The position numbers were made by a program, and so were the translations under genes. A DNA stretch of 64,000 bases from Falsibacillus pallidus (GTDB taxonomy: Bacteria > Bacillota > Bacilli > Bacillales > DSM-25281), in assembly GCF_003350505.1 (NCBI RefSeq), contig NZ_QQAY01000012.1:1-64000 (forward strand). The letters run 5' to 3'. Below the pieces are notes generated by a model. That model was not told where the DNA came from. It was given only the letters and a program-made list of their open reading frames with translations, and searched no databases. The first letter of the stretch is position 1, and every line of letters begins with the position of its first letter. Of this stretch, positions 17,144-25,316 are shown in pieces.

Positions 17144-18754
17144 TTACCATGCCGCGATGGCGCCGTCTGTCCTGGACTCCGTGCCGCCCATCAGGACGCC
17201 CGTTTTCTCATCGCGCCAGATAATCTGTCCGCGCCCGAAGCTTCCGGTATCGGTCGCGACTTGGATTTGATGGCCTTTTCTTGCAAGCCCCTGTGCCAAA
17301 TGATTCGGGAAATGCGGCTCAACAAGTATTTTCTTTCCTTCCATCCACTGCCAGCGCGGTGCATCCAGTGCTGCCTGCGGATTCAAATGGAAATCCACCG
17401 TGTTCATGACGACCTGGAAATGCCCCTGCGGCTGCATATAGCCGCCCATGACGCCAAACGGACCGACTGCTTTTCCATCCTTGGTCAAAAATCCCGGAAT
17501 GATCGTATGGTATGTCCGTTTCCCCGGCTTCAATGCATTCGGATGCGACTCATCCAACGAAAAATCAGCCCCGCGATTTTGCAGTGAAATCCCTGTTCCC
17601 GGAATGACGATCCCGGACCCGAACCCCATATAATTGCTTTGAATGTAAGAGATCATATTGCCGTCTCCATCCGCAGCAGCCAAGTAGACCGTTCCGCCTT
17701 TTGGAGGTGTATAAGGATCCGGGAGAATTGCCTCATCCCCGATCAATGACCGCCTTGCATTCCCGTAGCCCTCTGACAGCAATTCCTCAACCGCTGTCGT
17801 CATATGTTTAATATCCGTCACATGGGCCTTTCCATCTGTGAAGGCAAGCTTCATCGCCTCAATTTGTTTATGAAATGTATCAATGCTGTCTTTCTCCTTG
17901 AACTCCATTCCCTTTGCGATATTCAGCGCCATTAGGGCAATGATTCCCTGGCCATTCGGCGGGATTTCCCAAACATCGTATCCTTTGTAATTCACGGAAA
18001 TCGGATCGACCCACTCAGGCTCGAAGCCGGCAAGATCCTCTTTGGTCAAAAATCCATCGTGCTCTTTCATGAAGGAATCTATTTTTTCCGCGAGCTCCCC
18101 TTTGTAGAAGCTCTCACCATTCGTTTCTGCAATGGACCTCAATGTCGCCGCATGTCCAGGGGACTTCCACATCTCTCCGATTTTCGGAGCCCTTCCTTCC
18201 GGCGCAAATGTATCGAACCATGCCTTGTATTCTTCGCCTTTGAAAATTTCCTTGAAGCGTCTGAAAGCATAATCCCAATACTTCCCGAGAATAGGGGAGA
18301 TCGGATACCCTTCCTCCGCATACCGGATTGCCGGCTGCAATACCTCGGTCAGCGGCAGCTTGCCAAATTTACGGGAAAGTTCTCCCCATGCGGCAGGCAC
18401 CCCAGGGATGGTAATAGGGATCATCCCATGGACCGGCATTTTCTCGTGTCCCTTAGCTTTCACCGCCTCAATGGAAATGGACGCCGGAGCCTGTCCGCTC
18501 GCGTTCAATCCATGCAGCTCGTCTTTCATCCACACCAGGGCAAAAGCGTCTCCCCCGATGCCATTTGAGGTGGGTTCGACCACTGTCAATGCAGCAGCCG
18601 TAGCAATCGCTGCATCCACTGCATTCCCGCCTTTTTGTAGAATTTCCAACCCCGCCTGCGCTGCCAGTGGCTGAGACGTTGCTACCATCCCATTCTTCGC
18701 AAAAACCGTATTCCGCTGGGACGGATACGGATGATATAAATAGTCCAGATTCAT
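17144..18754 (-). CDS. ywrD: Cytoplasmic gamma-glutamyltransferase-like hydrolase (YwrD type)
   Basis: This 536-residue Ntn-hydrolase is of the gamma-glutamyltransferase family, which self-cleaves before a threonine that becomes the nucleophile. The cleavage site is PKGGTVYLAAADGDGN near residue 355. GGNAVDAAIATAAALTVVEP and NGIGGDAF mark the large-subunit side, and GPFGVMGGYMQPQGH the small subunit. There is no signal peptide, unlike secreted Ggt, so it acts inside the cell, perhaps on glutathione-like or gamma-glutamyl compounds. B. subtilis likewise has ywrD beside the chromate pair ywrAB, which supports the name. The ribosome site AAGGGGAG precedes ATG 18754. Confidence 0.87.
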   Translation of the reverse strand: MNLDYLYHPYPSQRNTVFAKNGMVATSQPLAAQAGLEILQKGGNAVDAAIATAAALTVVEPTSNGIGGDAFALVWMKDELHGLNASGQAPASISIEAVKAKGHEKMPVHGMIPITIPGVPAAWGELSRKFGKLPLTEVLQPAIRYAEEGYPISPILGKYWDYAFRRFKEIFKGEEYKAWFDTFAPEGRAPKIGEMWKSPGHAATLRSIAETNGESFYKGELAEKIDSFMKEHDGFLTKEDLAGFEPEWVDPISVNYKGYDVWEIPPNGQGIIALMALNIAKGMEFKEKDSIDTFHKQIEAMKLAFTDGKAHVTDIKHMTTAVEELLSEGYGNARRSLIGDEAILPDPYTPPKGGTVYLAAADGDGNMISYIQSNYMGFGSGIVIPGTGISLQNRGADFSLDESHPNALKPGKRTYHTIIPGFLTKDGKAVGPFGVMGGYMQPQGHFQVVMNTVDFHLNPQAALDAPRWQWMEGKKILVEPHFPNHLAQGLARKGHQIQVATDTGSFGRGQIIWRDEKTGVLMGGTESRTDGAIAAW

Positions 18755-18930
18755 ATGTATATACTCCCCTTTTCAATACTTCGATTATCGAAATAACAAC
18801 TTGTCTACCATTATAGTAATAATAGTAGGAATTTTTCAATAATTAATTGCAGAGAGTAGTAGTCTTATTGATTATTATTCGATTAATTCGTGAATATTCT
18901 TTTATGATGAGAGTTTATTGGCGGTGAATG

Positions 18931-19190
18931 AACACTTTATTCGATAGGATTGCTCTTTATATGTTCAATAGGACTTTAAATAAACACTTACTTTGGAGTG
19001 ACAGCTGCTTTCGTGTTCATTGCACAACTGATTGAACACTTCATTATGGTTGTAAACCTTTTTAGTATTCGTTCAAGTGCTTAATGAACACTTGCTAAAG
19101 TGTGGAAGCTATTTATGTGTTCAATCCCTGTTCATTTGAGCACTTCAGCATGTCTCCCACTTATTTTCGTGTCCAATTCCGCCTCCCCAT
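18931..19190. repeat. 52-bp periodic array with alternating AACACTT and GTTCA cores, copy 1
   Basis: AACACTT or a one-base variant occurs at 18931, 18983, 19035, 19087 and 19139, exactly 52 bp apart. The oppositely oriented core GTTCA occurs 32 bp after them at 18963, 19015, 19119 and 19171 (GTCCA); the third is shifted by four bases (19071). The rest of each unit differs. The array fills the gap between ywrD and the hpf terminator. Because 52 is not a multiple of three, it cannot be a coding repeat. Confidence 0.85.
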
Positions 19191-19196
19191 CAAAGC

Positions 19197-19234
19197 AAAA
19201 AAGACATCATCCCCAAAGCGAGGATGATGCCTTT
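19197..19234 (-). terminator. Terminator of hpf
   Basis: GGCATCATCC pairs with GGATGATGTC on the minus strand and six T residues follow, a few bases past the hpf stop. Confidence 0.92.
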
Positions 19235-19242
19235 TCAATTTA

Positions 19243-19812
19243 TTAATATGTTGTTTCAATCAAACCGTATTTGCCGTCGCGGCGCTTGTAGACGATGTTT
19301 GTGGCGTTGGATTCTGCATCTGTGTAGATGAAGAAGCTATGGCCGAGAAGGTTCATTTGAAGAACGGCTTCTTCAGAGTCCATCGGCTTCAAGTCGAACT
19401 GCTTCGTACGGACGATTTCCATATCCTGATCGTCTTCTTTCTTCTCAGGAGCCGCTCCGCCTGTTGGATCATCCAAGGAAGCGAAGTATTCGCCCGGGCT
19501 TCCTTTTTCACGGAATTTGCGGTTTACTTTTGTTTTATGTTTTCGAATTTGACGCTCTAATTTATCAACAATAAGGTCAATTCCGGCATACATGTCAGCA
19601 TTGTGCTCCTCCGCGCGAAGGACGAGATGCGGCATCGGAATCGTTACCTCTACTTTAGCCGTTTTGTCCTGATAAACTTTCAAGTTTACGTGTACGTTCG
19701 CATCTGGAGTATCATTGAAGTAGCGCTCAAGCTTTCCTACCTTCTTTTCCAAGTACTCGCGGATTGCTGGAGTAACCTCAATGTTTTCGCCTCGAATGTT
19801 GTAAGTTAGCAT
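19243..19812 (-). CDS. hpf: Long-form ribosome hibernation promoting factor
   Basis: HPF dimerises 70S ribosomes into inactive 100S particles in stationary phase and stress. The 189-residue protein has the S30AE fold at residues 1-100 (MLTYNIRGENIEVTPAIREYL). A linker rich in charged residues follows, and the C-terminal dimerisation domain spans about 130-189 (IVRTKQFDLKPMDSEEAVLQM). It equals B. subtilis YvyD. The start follows AAAGGAGG. A sigma-B-type promoter lies 45-70 bases upstream. In B. subtilis hpf sits between secA and fliT; here both junctions carry insertions. Confidence 0.96.
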   Translation of the reverse strand: MLTYNIRGENIEVTPAIREYLEKKVGKLERYFNDTPDANVHVNLKVYQDKTAKVEVTIPMPHLVLRAEEHNADMYAGIDLIVDKLERQIRKHKTKVNRKFREKGSPGEYFASLDDPTGGAAPEKKEDDQDMEIVRTKQFDLKPMDSEEAVLQMNLLGHSFFIYTDAESNATNIVYKRRDGKYGLIETTY

Positions 19813-19856
19813 ATGTGGAATCCTCCTTTAATTAAAGCTTGTATATAGTATTCGAT

Positions 19857-19882
19857 ATTCCCAGGAATATTCCTGCTTAAAC
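19857..19882 (-). promoter_or_regulatory. Sigma-B promoter of hpf with palindromic spacer
   Basis: On the minus strand GTTTAA (19882-19877) and GGGAAT (19862-19857) are 14 bases apart, matching the sigma-B consensus GTTTAA-N12-15-GGGWAW. B. subtilis yvyD is a known sigma-B target. The spacer together with one flanking base on each side carries the perfect palindrome CAGGAATATTCCTG (19862-19875). Confidence 0.85.
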
Positions 19883-19967
19883 TTTCTAAAAATTTTGTCA
19901 AATTAAAAAACTTTCCGTCAAATCCTGTCGGAACAAGGGGTCTACAGACCTAGATGCAGGCAGAAAA

Positions 19968-22151
19968 TTATTTTCCCGTGTCTGACGATAGGCTATCAAA
20001 GGAAGTTTTCGCCATTTCAAAACCTCTCGAAATATCATCCACTGCCCCGCTGAAATCAAAAAATTTCTGGATGGCGTCTTTCATTACCGCACCTTTCTTC
20101 TTACGATATTCTGAATCCCTGCATAGTTTGTATAGTTCACCCGAAAACTCCTCATCTTCCACTGCTTCATTTCCAACATAAAACGCAGTATCCGCACTGC
20201 TCTTCAATGTGACCACCGGAATTCCGGCATCCATTGCCATGGCTGCACTGATCCCTCCCCCTTTGCGGAATGGATTCACATACACATCGCATAGTTGATA
20301 AAAAGCAGGCAAGTCAGGGTGGTAGTCGATAAAGTGAATCCGTCCATTATCAATCAAGTCCGAACAACCATCATGAATAAGTGAAAATTCACCTTTCCCA
20401 ATTACACACCATTCCACAGAAGTATTTTTCTCTAAGCACTCCTTCATGATTTCCACAAACTCTCCTGACAAGTCGGCATCAAGCCTATTGCCAACCGTCA
20501 CCAGAACGATATCGTCTTCAGCAAAACCATGCGCCTTGCGAGATTCTATGCTCTCCGCTTTCTTCAAATCAATCCCATGATGAATCGGCAAATAGGTCCT
20601 GCTTTCCCCTCCGAATTTATTCCATTCCTTTTCAATCGTTTCTCGATTCAGCCCACCTGAGAAGACATGGGCAAACGGAAGTGCCTCCTCACCGCCAAGG
20701 GATGTGGAGAAAATAGGATAATGCTGAAATAGCATCGCCCCCACCAAGCTGAAATTAGCGCCGATTGACCAGATCACTTCCGGTTTCTCTTTTTCAAAAA
20801 AAGCCAAGTCCCTTTTGAGCCGCTCCATTCTCGGTAAAGATGGATCCGAATAAATGAGATCAATTCCGCTGCCGCCAAGCATTTTGAGATGGGTTTCTTT
20901 GAAATTGCGGGATGCAGCCGCTGAAAAAGCATTCGAAAAAATCACCTCTCCCGGGCTATAGACAAAGGTGTCATCCACAAATATCTTTATTTCCAACTCA
21001 GGATAGACCAATTTCAATTGTTTGGCATAATTCAACACGACAGCAGTAGGCGCATGCTGTTGAGCAAGAAGCTGCCCGGCGATGATGACGACTTTGCCTT
21101 TTTTCTTTTCACCGGATGCAGCCTTCACATGTCCCTGATAAAATTCCACAATCCGTGCCATGATGACCCTTTGATCTTGATAAATCCCCTTATATTTTTG
21201 AAGACCATGGTAACTGACAAACCCAAGAGTTGAAGCAAGAAGAGGATAGTGAAAAGCTATGTAGGTCCGGTCTTCAAGGAGCGTCTGATGAATGAGCTTC
21301 AGGAGACCATCTTCTTTTTTCAGCGCAAGGCTCGCCGTTAGCAGATTCACTTTCTCCGGAAACGAATCCTTGCCCCACTTTATATAATCCTGAATTTGCT
21401 CGAATATCCTTTCTTTTAAAGGAGAATCACGATGGAGATGAAAAAGCGCGGTCGCTACCTTTCCCTTGATGTCCGCGGGAATGCCCATTTTCAGAACAGT
21501 CCGGGTTAAGTAGACCGTCCACTGCGGGGCAGCAGCTGCGGCTTGAAAAAAGTCCTGATCAAAAGCGAACGGCTTCGATGCCACTGGATCGATCGAAACG
21601 GTTTCCGCCTTCTCCCCTTCCCCTTTAAAAGAAAACGTCCGATTGCCGAGTTTGTATTCCTTTCCGATGGATTTCTTTGTTTTCGGAGTATCCCAGTCAA
21701 ATTCCTCCATCCTTGTAAAATAGACAAACCGATGATGTAGGAGAAGCAGAGGAAATAGCAAATCAGCTTGTTCAAAACCCATTTGGACATAGATTTTCCC
21801 ATGGAGCGTCTCCGTTTCGATCCCGTTCAGATTTGCCAATGATTTCACCGGCTCGCTGCTGAAAGAATCCTTATCATCCCGGGATGGGAGGTAGATGAAA
21901 TCATCGATTTGCCCGTTATAGGCGCGGTAGCTGCTGAAAAGAAGGCTGCGGTGGTTGGAGAGGAAACAGAGTCTTCGCTGCCGCTTTTTTCGAATGGTTT
22001 GAATGGTGGTTCCCAATGAAAATAAAATGAGATTCTTCATGGAGACATGACGGATTTCATAGCCGCGCTTTTTAAATTCACGGCAAAGTTCCGCCACCCG
22101 GGGATCCTTTGCCCCTTCTTTTTTCACGACAAGAAGCACTTGATTGCTCAT
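19968..22151 (-). CDS. Two-part glycosyltransferase (GT4-like C-terminal half)
   Basis: This 727-residue cytoplasmic protein is the last gene of the dideoxysugar operon. About 380 N-terminal residues are of unknown fold (opening QVLLVVKKEGAKDPRVAEL). The C-terminal half resembles GT-B family 4 enzymes, with YLPIHHGIDLKKAES near residue 530, LVTVGNRLDADLSGEFVEIM near 550 and a nucleotide-sugar loop NPFRKGGGISAAMAMDAGIPVV near 640. The usual E-x7-E motif is weakened. ATG 22151 overlaps the previous stop by four bases, so I use it and not the upstream start. It probably attaches the operon sugar to a surface acceptor. Flagellin is a candidate because of location, not proof. Confidence 0.72.
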   Translation of the reverse strand: MSNQVLLVVKKEGAKDPRVAELCREFKKRGYEIRHVSMKNLILFSLGTTIQTIRKKRQRRLCFLSNHRSLLFSSYRAYNGQIDDFIYLPSRDDKDSFSSEPVKSLANLNGIETETLHGKIYVQMGFEQADLLFPLLLLHHRFVYFTRMEEFDWDTPKTKKSIGKEYKLGNRTFSFKGEGEKAETVSIDPVASKPFAFDQDFFQAAAAAPQWTVYLTRTVLKMGIPADIKGKVATALFHLHRDSPLKERIFEQIQDYIKWGKDSFPEKVNLLTASLALKKEDGLLKLIHQTLLEDRTYIAFHYPLLASTLGFVSYHGLQKYKGIYQDQRVIMARIVEFYQGHVKAASGEKKKGKVVIIAGQLLAQQHAPTAVVLNYAKQLKLVYPELEIKIFVDDTFVYSPGEVIFSNAFSAAASRNFKETHLKMLGGSGIDLIYSDPSLPRMERLKRDLAFFEKEKPEVIWSIGANFSLVGAMLFQHYPIFSTSLGGEEALPFAHVFSGGLNRETIEKEWNKFGGESRTYLPIHHGIDLKKAESIESRKAHGFAEDDIVLVTVGNRLDADLSGEFVEIMKECLEKNTSVEWCVIGKGEFSLIHDGCSDLIDNGRIHFIDYHPDLPAFYQLCDVYVNPFRKGGGISAAMAMDAGIPVVTLKSSADTAFYVGNEAVEDEEFSGELYKLCRDSEYRKKKGAVMKDAIQKFFDFSGAVDDISRGFEMAKTSFDSLSSDTGK

Positions 22152-23308
22152 CCTTTTACACCCCAATGCTTTTCATAAAACGTACGAATTGCCTTCACAA
22201 CCTGTTCGATATCATCCTGTTTTAATCCGTAATACATAGGCAGCCGAACAAGCCGCTCACTTTCCTTCGTAGTAAAAAGATCTTCCCCATGAAAGCGCCC
22301 GACTCTCCTACCGATTTCCGTTGAGTGAAGGGGGATATAATGAAAGACTGCACCGATGCCTGCCTTTTTCAAAAAAGCAATCAGGTTCGATCTTTCTTCA
22401 AGATCTTTTGCCTTCAAAAAAAATAGATGTGCATTGTGGCTGCAGCCCTCCGGAATCTCTGCAATTTCAATCCACCCTTTTTCCACCAATGGCAAAAGAG
22501 CCTCCCTGTACTGCACCCAAAGACGTTTCCGGACTTCATTCACCTTCTCCGCTTCCTCCAGCTGCGCATACAAAAAAGCCGCACTCAGTTCGTTCATTAA
22601 ATAGGAAGAACCGATATCGACCCATGTATATTTATCAATCTGGCCGCGGAAAAACCGGGAGCGGTTAGTGCCTTTTTCCCGGATGATTTCCGCCCGGTCA
22701 ACAAGCACTGGGCGGTTTATCAGCAAGGCCCCTCCCTCGCCGCAGTGATAGTTCTTCGTTTCATGGAAGCTGAGGCAACCAATATCACCGATGGTTCCGA
22801 GCGGATTCCCTTTATACTCCGCCATGAGTGCCTGCGCAGCATCCTCAATGACGAGCAGTGAGTGCTTTCGAGCGAGCTCCATGATGGTCTCCATCTCACA
22901 GGAAACTCCTCCATAATGCACGACGACGATCGCCTTTGTCCGCTCCGTAACTGCATTTTCAATCAATGCAGAATCGATATTCATAGTTTGAGGCTCGATA
23001 TCGACGAAAACGATTTTCGCACCACGCAAAACGAAAGCATTAGCTGTTGAAACAAACGTATAGGAAGGCATGATCACTTCGTCGCCTTCCCCGATATTTG
23101 CAAGAATTGCTGCCATTTCAAGCGAATGCGTGCAGGACGGTGTCAGCAGGGCTTTTTGGCAGCCCAGCTTTTGCTCCAGCCATTCGCTGCACAATTTTGT
23201 AAAAGGCTGATCCCCGGAGAATTTCCCCGACGAAATGACCTGCTCTACATAAGTACGCTCCCGGCCCGTCACGAGCGGCACATTAAAAGGGATGGCCTGC
23301 AACTTCAT
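22148..23308 (-). CDS. dTDP-4-keto-6-deoxyhexose aminotransferase (WecE/RffA-like, DegT/DnrJ family)
   Basis: This PLP-dependent aminotransferase puts an amino group on C4 of dTDP-4-keto-6-deoxyglucose, giving a dTDP-4-amino-4,6-dideoxysugar. The 386-residue protein shows the PLP-lysine motif SFHETKNYHCGEGGALL near residue 185, as in enterobacterial WecE. SGKFSGDQPFTKLCSEWLE near the N-terminus and VIEDAAQAL near 155 are family features. AAAGGG precedes ATG 23308; a GTG five codons earlier is possible. It follows rmlA by 15 bases. WecE makes the galacto product and VioA the gluco product, and I cannot tell which from the sequence alone. Confidence 0.85.
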   Translation of the reverse strand: MKLQAIPFNVPLVTGRERTYVEQVISSGKFSGDQPFTKLCSEWLEQKLGCQKALLTPSCTHSLEMAAILANIGEGDEVIMPSYTFVSTANAFVLRGAKIVFVDIEPQTMNIDSALIENAVTERTKAIVVVHYGGVSCEMETIMELARKHSLLVIEDAAQALMAEYKGNPLGTIGDIGCLSFHETKNYHCGEGGALLINRPVLVDRAEIIREKGTNRSRFFRGQIDKYTWVDIGSSYLMNELSAAFLYAQLEEAEKVNEVRKRLWVQYREALLPLVEKGWIEIAEIPEGCSHNAHLFFLKAKDLEERSNLIAFLKKAGIGAVFHYIPLHSTEIGRRVGRFHGEDLFTTKESERLVRLPMYYGLKQDDIEQVVKAIRTFYEKHWGVKG

Positions 23309-23323
23309 CACTTCCCTTTCCAC

Positions 23324-24052
23324 TCATTCGATGATACGGTTATTCGTCTTCGTCAAAATCTTATTGGCATAACGGAACGAGGCAAATGTCCCAGCATCCG
23401 TCCAGTCACCTTCAAGGATGTTGTAGGTCAGTTCGCCCCTGTCGATATAAATGTTGTTCACCGCGGTGATCTCATACTCACCCCTTGCAGACGGTTCAAT
23501 CCCTTCGATTAAGCGGAAAACATCAGCATCATACATATAAATCCCGACGACGGCGTAGCTGCTTTTCGGCTGCTTCGGCTTTTCTTCGATTTCGATCACT
23601 TTCTTTTCATCCAAAGCAGCGATGCCGTATCGTTCGGGATCGCTCACTTTCCGGAGCAGCACCTTCGCCCCTTTCTTCTGCTGTTCAAATTCCTCAACGA
23701 ACGGCTTGATGCTATGTGTTGCGATGTTATCTCCAAGGATGACGGCAATCTTCCCACACTCTGCAAACGCTTTGGCCAAATACAGGGCATGTGCCACCCC
23801 TTTTGCTTCTTCCTGGACCTTAAACGTAAAATCGCATCCAAAATCCTTGCCGCTTCCAAGCAGCCGGACGATTTCGCCCATATGATTCATGCTTGTAATG
23901 ATTAAAATTTCCTTGATGCCCGCTGATTTCAACTGCTTGATCGGATTGAAAATCATCGGTTCCTTCCCCACTGGCAGCAGATGCTTATTCGTGATTTTCG
24001 TCAGGGGATAAAGCCTCGTCCCCGTCCCGCCGGCCAGAATGACTCCCTTCAT
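23324..24052 (-). CDS. rmlA: Glucose-1-phosphate thymidylyltransferase (short form)
   Basis: It makes dTDP-glucose from glucose-1-phosphate and dTTP, the entry step of this operon. The 242-residue protein opens with the nucleotidyltransferase signature MKGVILAGGTGTRLYPLTKI. It also has NKHLLPVGKEPMIFNPI, VILGDNI (metal-binding Asp) and IEEKPKQPKSSYAVVGIYMY. It is shorter than the 290-residue RmlA1 type and resembles the SpsI-like short enzymes. ATG 24052 overlaps the wbqC-like stop by four bases with GGTGAAGG before it, which decides the start over an upstream codon. Confidence 0.92.
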   Translation of the reverse strand: MKGVILAGGTGTRLYPLTKITNKHLLPVGKEPMIFNPIKQLKSAGIKEILIITSMNHMGEIVRLLGSGKDFGCDFTFKVQEEAKGVAHALYLAKAFAECGKIAVILGDNIATHSIKPFVEEFEQQKKGAKVLLRKVSDPERYGIAALDEKKVIEIEEKPKQPKSSYAVVGIYMYDADVFRLIEGIEPSARGEYEITAVNNIYIDRGELTYNILEGDWTDAGTFASFRYANKILTKTNNRIIE

Positions 24053-24756
24053 TCCTTCACCCCATTTTCCCGCCATCCCCAAATGTAGTACGACGCATCC
24101 GGTCCTGTGTGGAAAAGCAGGTCTACGATAGAGACCCCATGTGCAAATGGAGGATAACTTTGTGGATAAGCAGGATAGCCTTCGTAATTTTTATACACAA
24201 GCTTGATCCCTTCCTGTGCAAAACCTTCTTCGTTAAGGTACGACATGGCAGCCGGCCCTGATAGATAGCTGCCAGCCCCAAGTTTTTTTAATATACCGAT
24301 CAATTTATCCTGCTTTTTCCCTTCTGCCGCCACCTGGCGTGAATCGATGAATTCTGTTTTGCACTGCAGGAAGTTTGTGGATATGTGGGCAATCAAAAAT
24401 TGGTTGATCTCCGATAAAGAGGACCACGTACTTTCCAAATAGATATGCTCAAAAAAATCCTCATACAAGCGAAAAAAAGGAGCCTTCCCATAGCTGTTTT
24501 TCAAAGCATCCCAATGCTTCTTCTGCCACCTGCTATCTGTCAGCTCCACTTCATTGATATTGCGGTGAATATGCTGTCCCACCGGGATGCTCAGCCACTT
24601 CACGCCATTCGGAGTCTTAATTTGATTGCGGTTCCGCCAATCGTTCTTCGTAAACTGGACATCATCCAAAAACACAAATACATCTACATCATGGATAATG
24701 TCAAAATAGCCTTTCCAAGGGATGTAATTCGACTGGATGATGGCCGCTTTCTTCAA
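24049..24756 (-). CDS. WbqC family protein
   Basis: This 235-residue member of the WbqC-like family is found in polysaccharide and flagellin-glycan clusters. The opening AAIIQSNYIPWKGYFDIIHD, the VFLDDVQFTKNDWRNRNQIK block and LSIPVGQH are diagnostic. The histidine/aspartate-rich pattern suggests an enzyme, and some members have been proposed as acyl or aminoacyl transferases for amino sugars. Translation begins at TTG overlapping the upstream stop by four bases. In this operon it most likely modifies the 4-amino group together with, or instead of, the neighbouring acyltransferase. Confidence 0.82.
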   Translation of the reverse strand: MKKAAIIQSNYIPWKGYFDIIHDVDVFVFLDDVQFTKNDWRNRNQIKTPNGVKWLSIPVGQHIHRNINEVELTDSRWQKKHWDALKNSYGKAPFFRLYEDFFEHIYLESTWSSLSEINQFLIAHISTNFLQCKTEFIDSRQVAAEGKKQDKLIGILKKLGAGSYLSGPAAMSYLNEEGFAQEGIKLVYKNYEGYPAYPQSYPPFAHGVSIVDLLFHTGPDASYYIWGWRENGVKE

Positions 24757-25316
24757 ACAAACACACTCCCAGCTTTCACAAAGCTCTCAGGAGGGACAGT
24801 GCGGTGGTCGGCCACAACCGATCCGGCACCCACAAAGCAGTTCTTCCCGATCATGCAGTGGCCGCAGATCGTGGCATTCGGGGAAATGAACGTGTTGCCT
24901 TCCACTACAGAGTCATGGTTCACGACAACACCTGGCCAAACAACAGCTCCCTCCCCAATCCGCGTCCGCATATCAATGACAGCATTATTCATGATGATGG
25001 CGCCTTCTTCGATTGTGGCAGTGGAACACACATAAGCCCTTGGATGAATGAGAGTCGCAAGCGTATAGCCATATTCCTTCACACGCTCCATCACTTTCAG
25101 GCGGGCTTTCAAGTTCCCGTAGCCGATGGCCATTGCGACTTCATATTCTTCCGGTGAATGAGATTCCTTCACTTTGGAAAAATCCCCGAGCACCCCATCT
25201 CCCGGGTGGATATCATCGATGAACCCCGCAATGGTATAGCCTGAATCGAGGGCAATCTGACGGACGGTCCATCCAAAATCCTGTGATCCATAAATAAGCA
25301 GCTTCTTCTTTTTCAC
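24753..25316 (-). CDS. Sugar N/O-acyltransferase, NeuD/PglD-type left-handed beta-helix
   Basis: This 187-residue protein has an N-terminal Rossmann-like nucleotide-sugar domain (KLLIYGSQDFGWTVRQIA, then VAMAIGYGN). A C-terminal hexapeptide-repeat beta-helix at about 90-180 (ATIEEGAIIMNNAVIDMRT, IGEGAVVWPGVVVNHDSVV, IGKNCFVGAGSVVAD) follows. This is the PglD/NeuD arrangement. The histidine in VVVNHDSVVEGN is the likely base that activates the sugar amine for acetyl transfer from acetyl-CoA. GTG 25316 overlaps the rmlB stop by four bases. The substrate is probably the dTDP-4-amino sugar made by the downstream aminotransferase. Confidence 0.85.
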   Translation of the reverse strand: MKKKKLLIYGSQDFGWTVRQIALDSGYTIAGFIDDIHPGDGVLGDFSKVKESHSPEEYEVAMAIGYGNLKARLKVMERVKEYGYTLATLIHPRAYVCSTATIEEGAIIMNNAVIDMRTRIGEGAVVWPGVVVNHDSVVEGNTFISPNATICGHCMIGKNCFVGAGSVVADHRTVPPESFVKAGSVFV

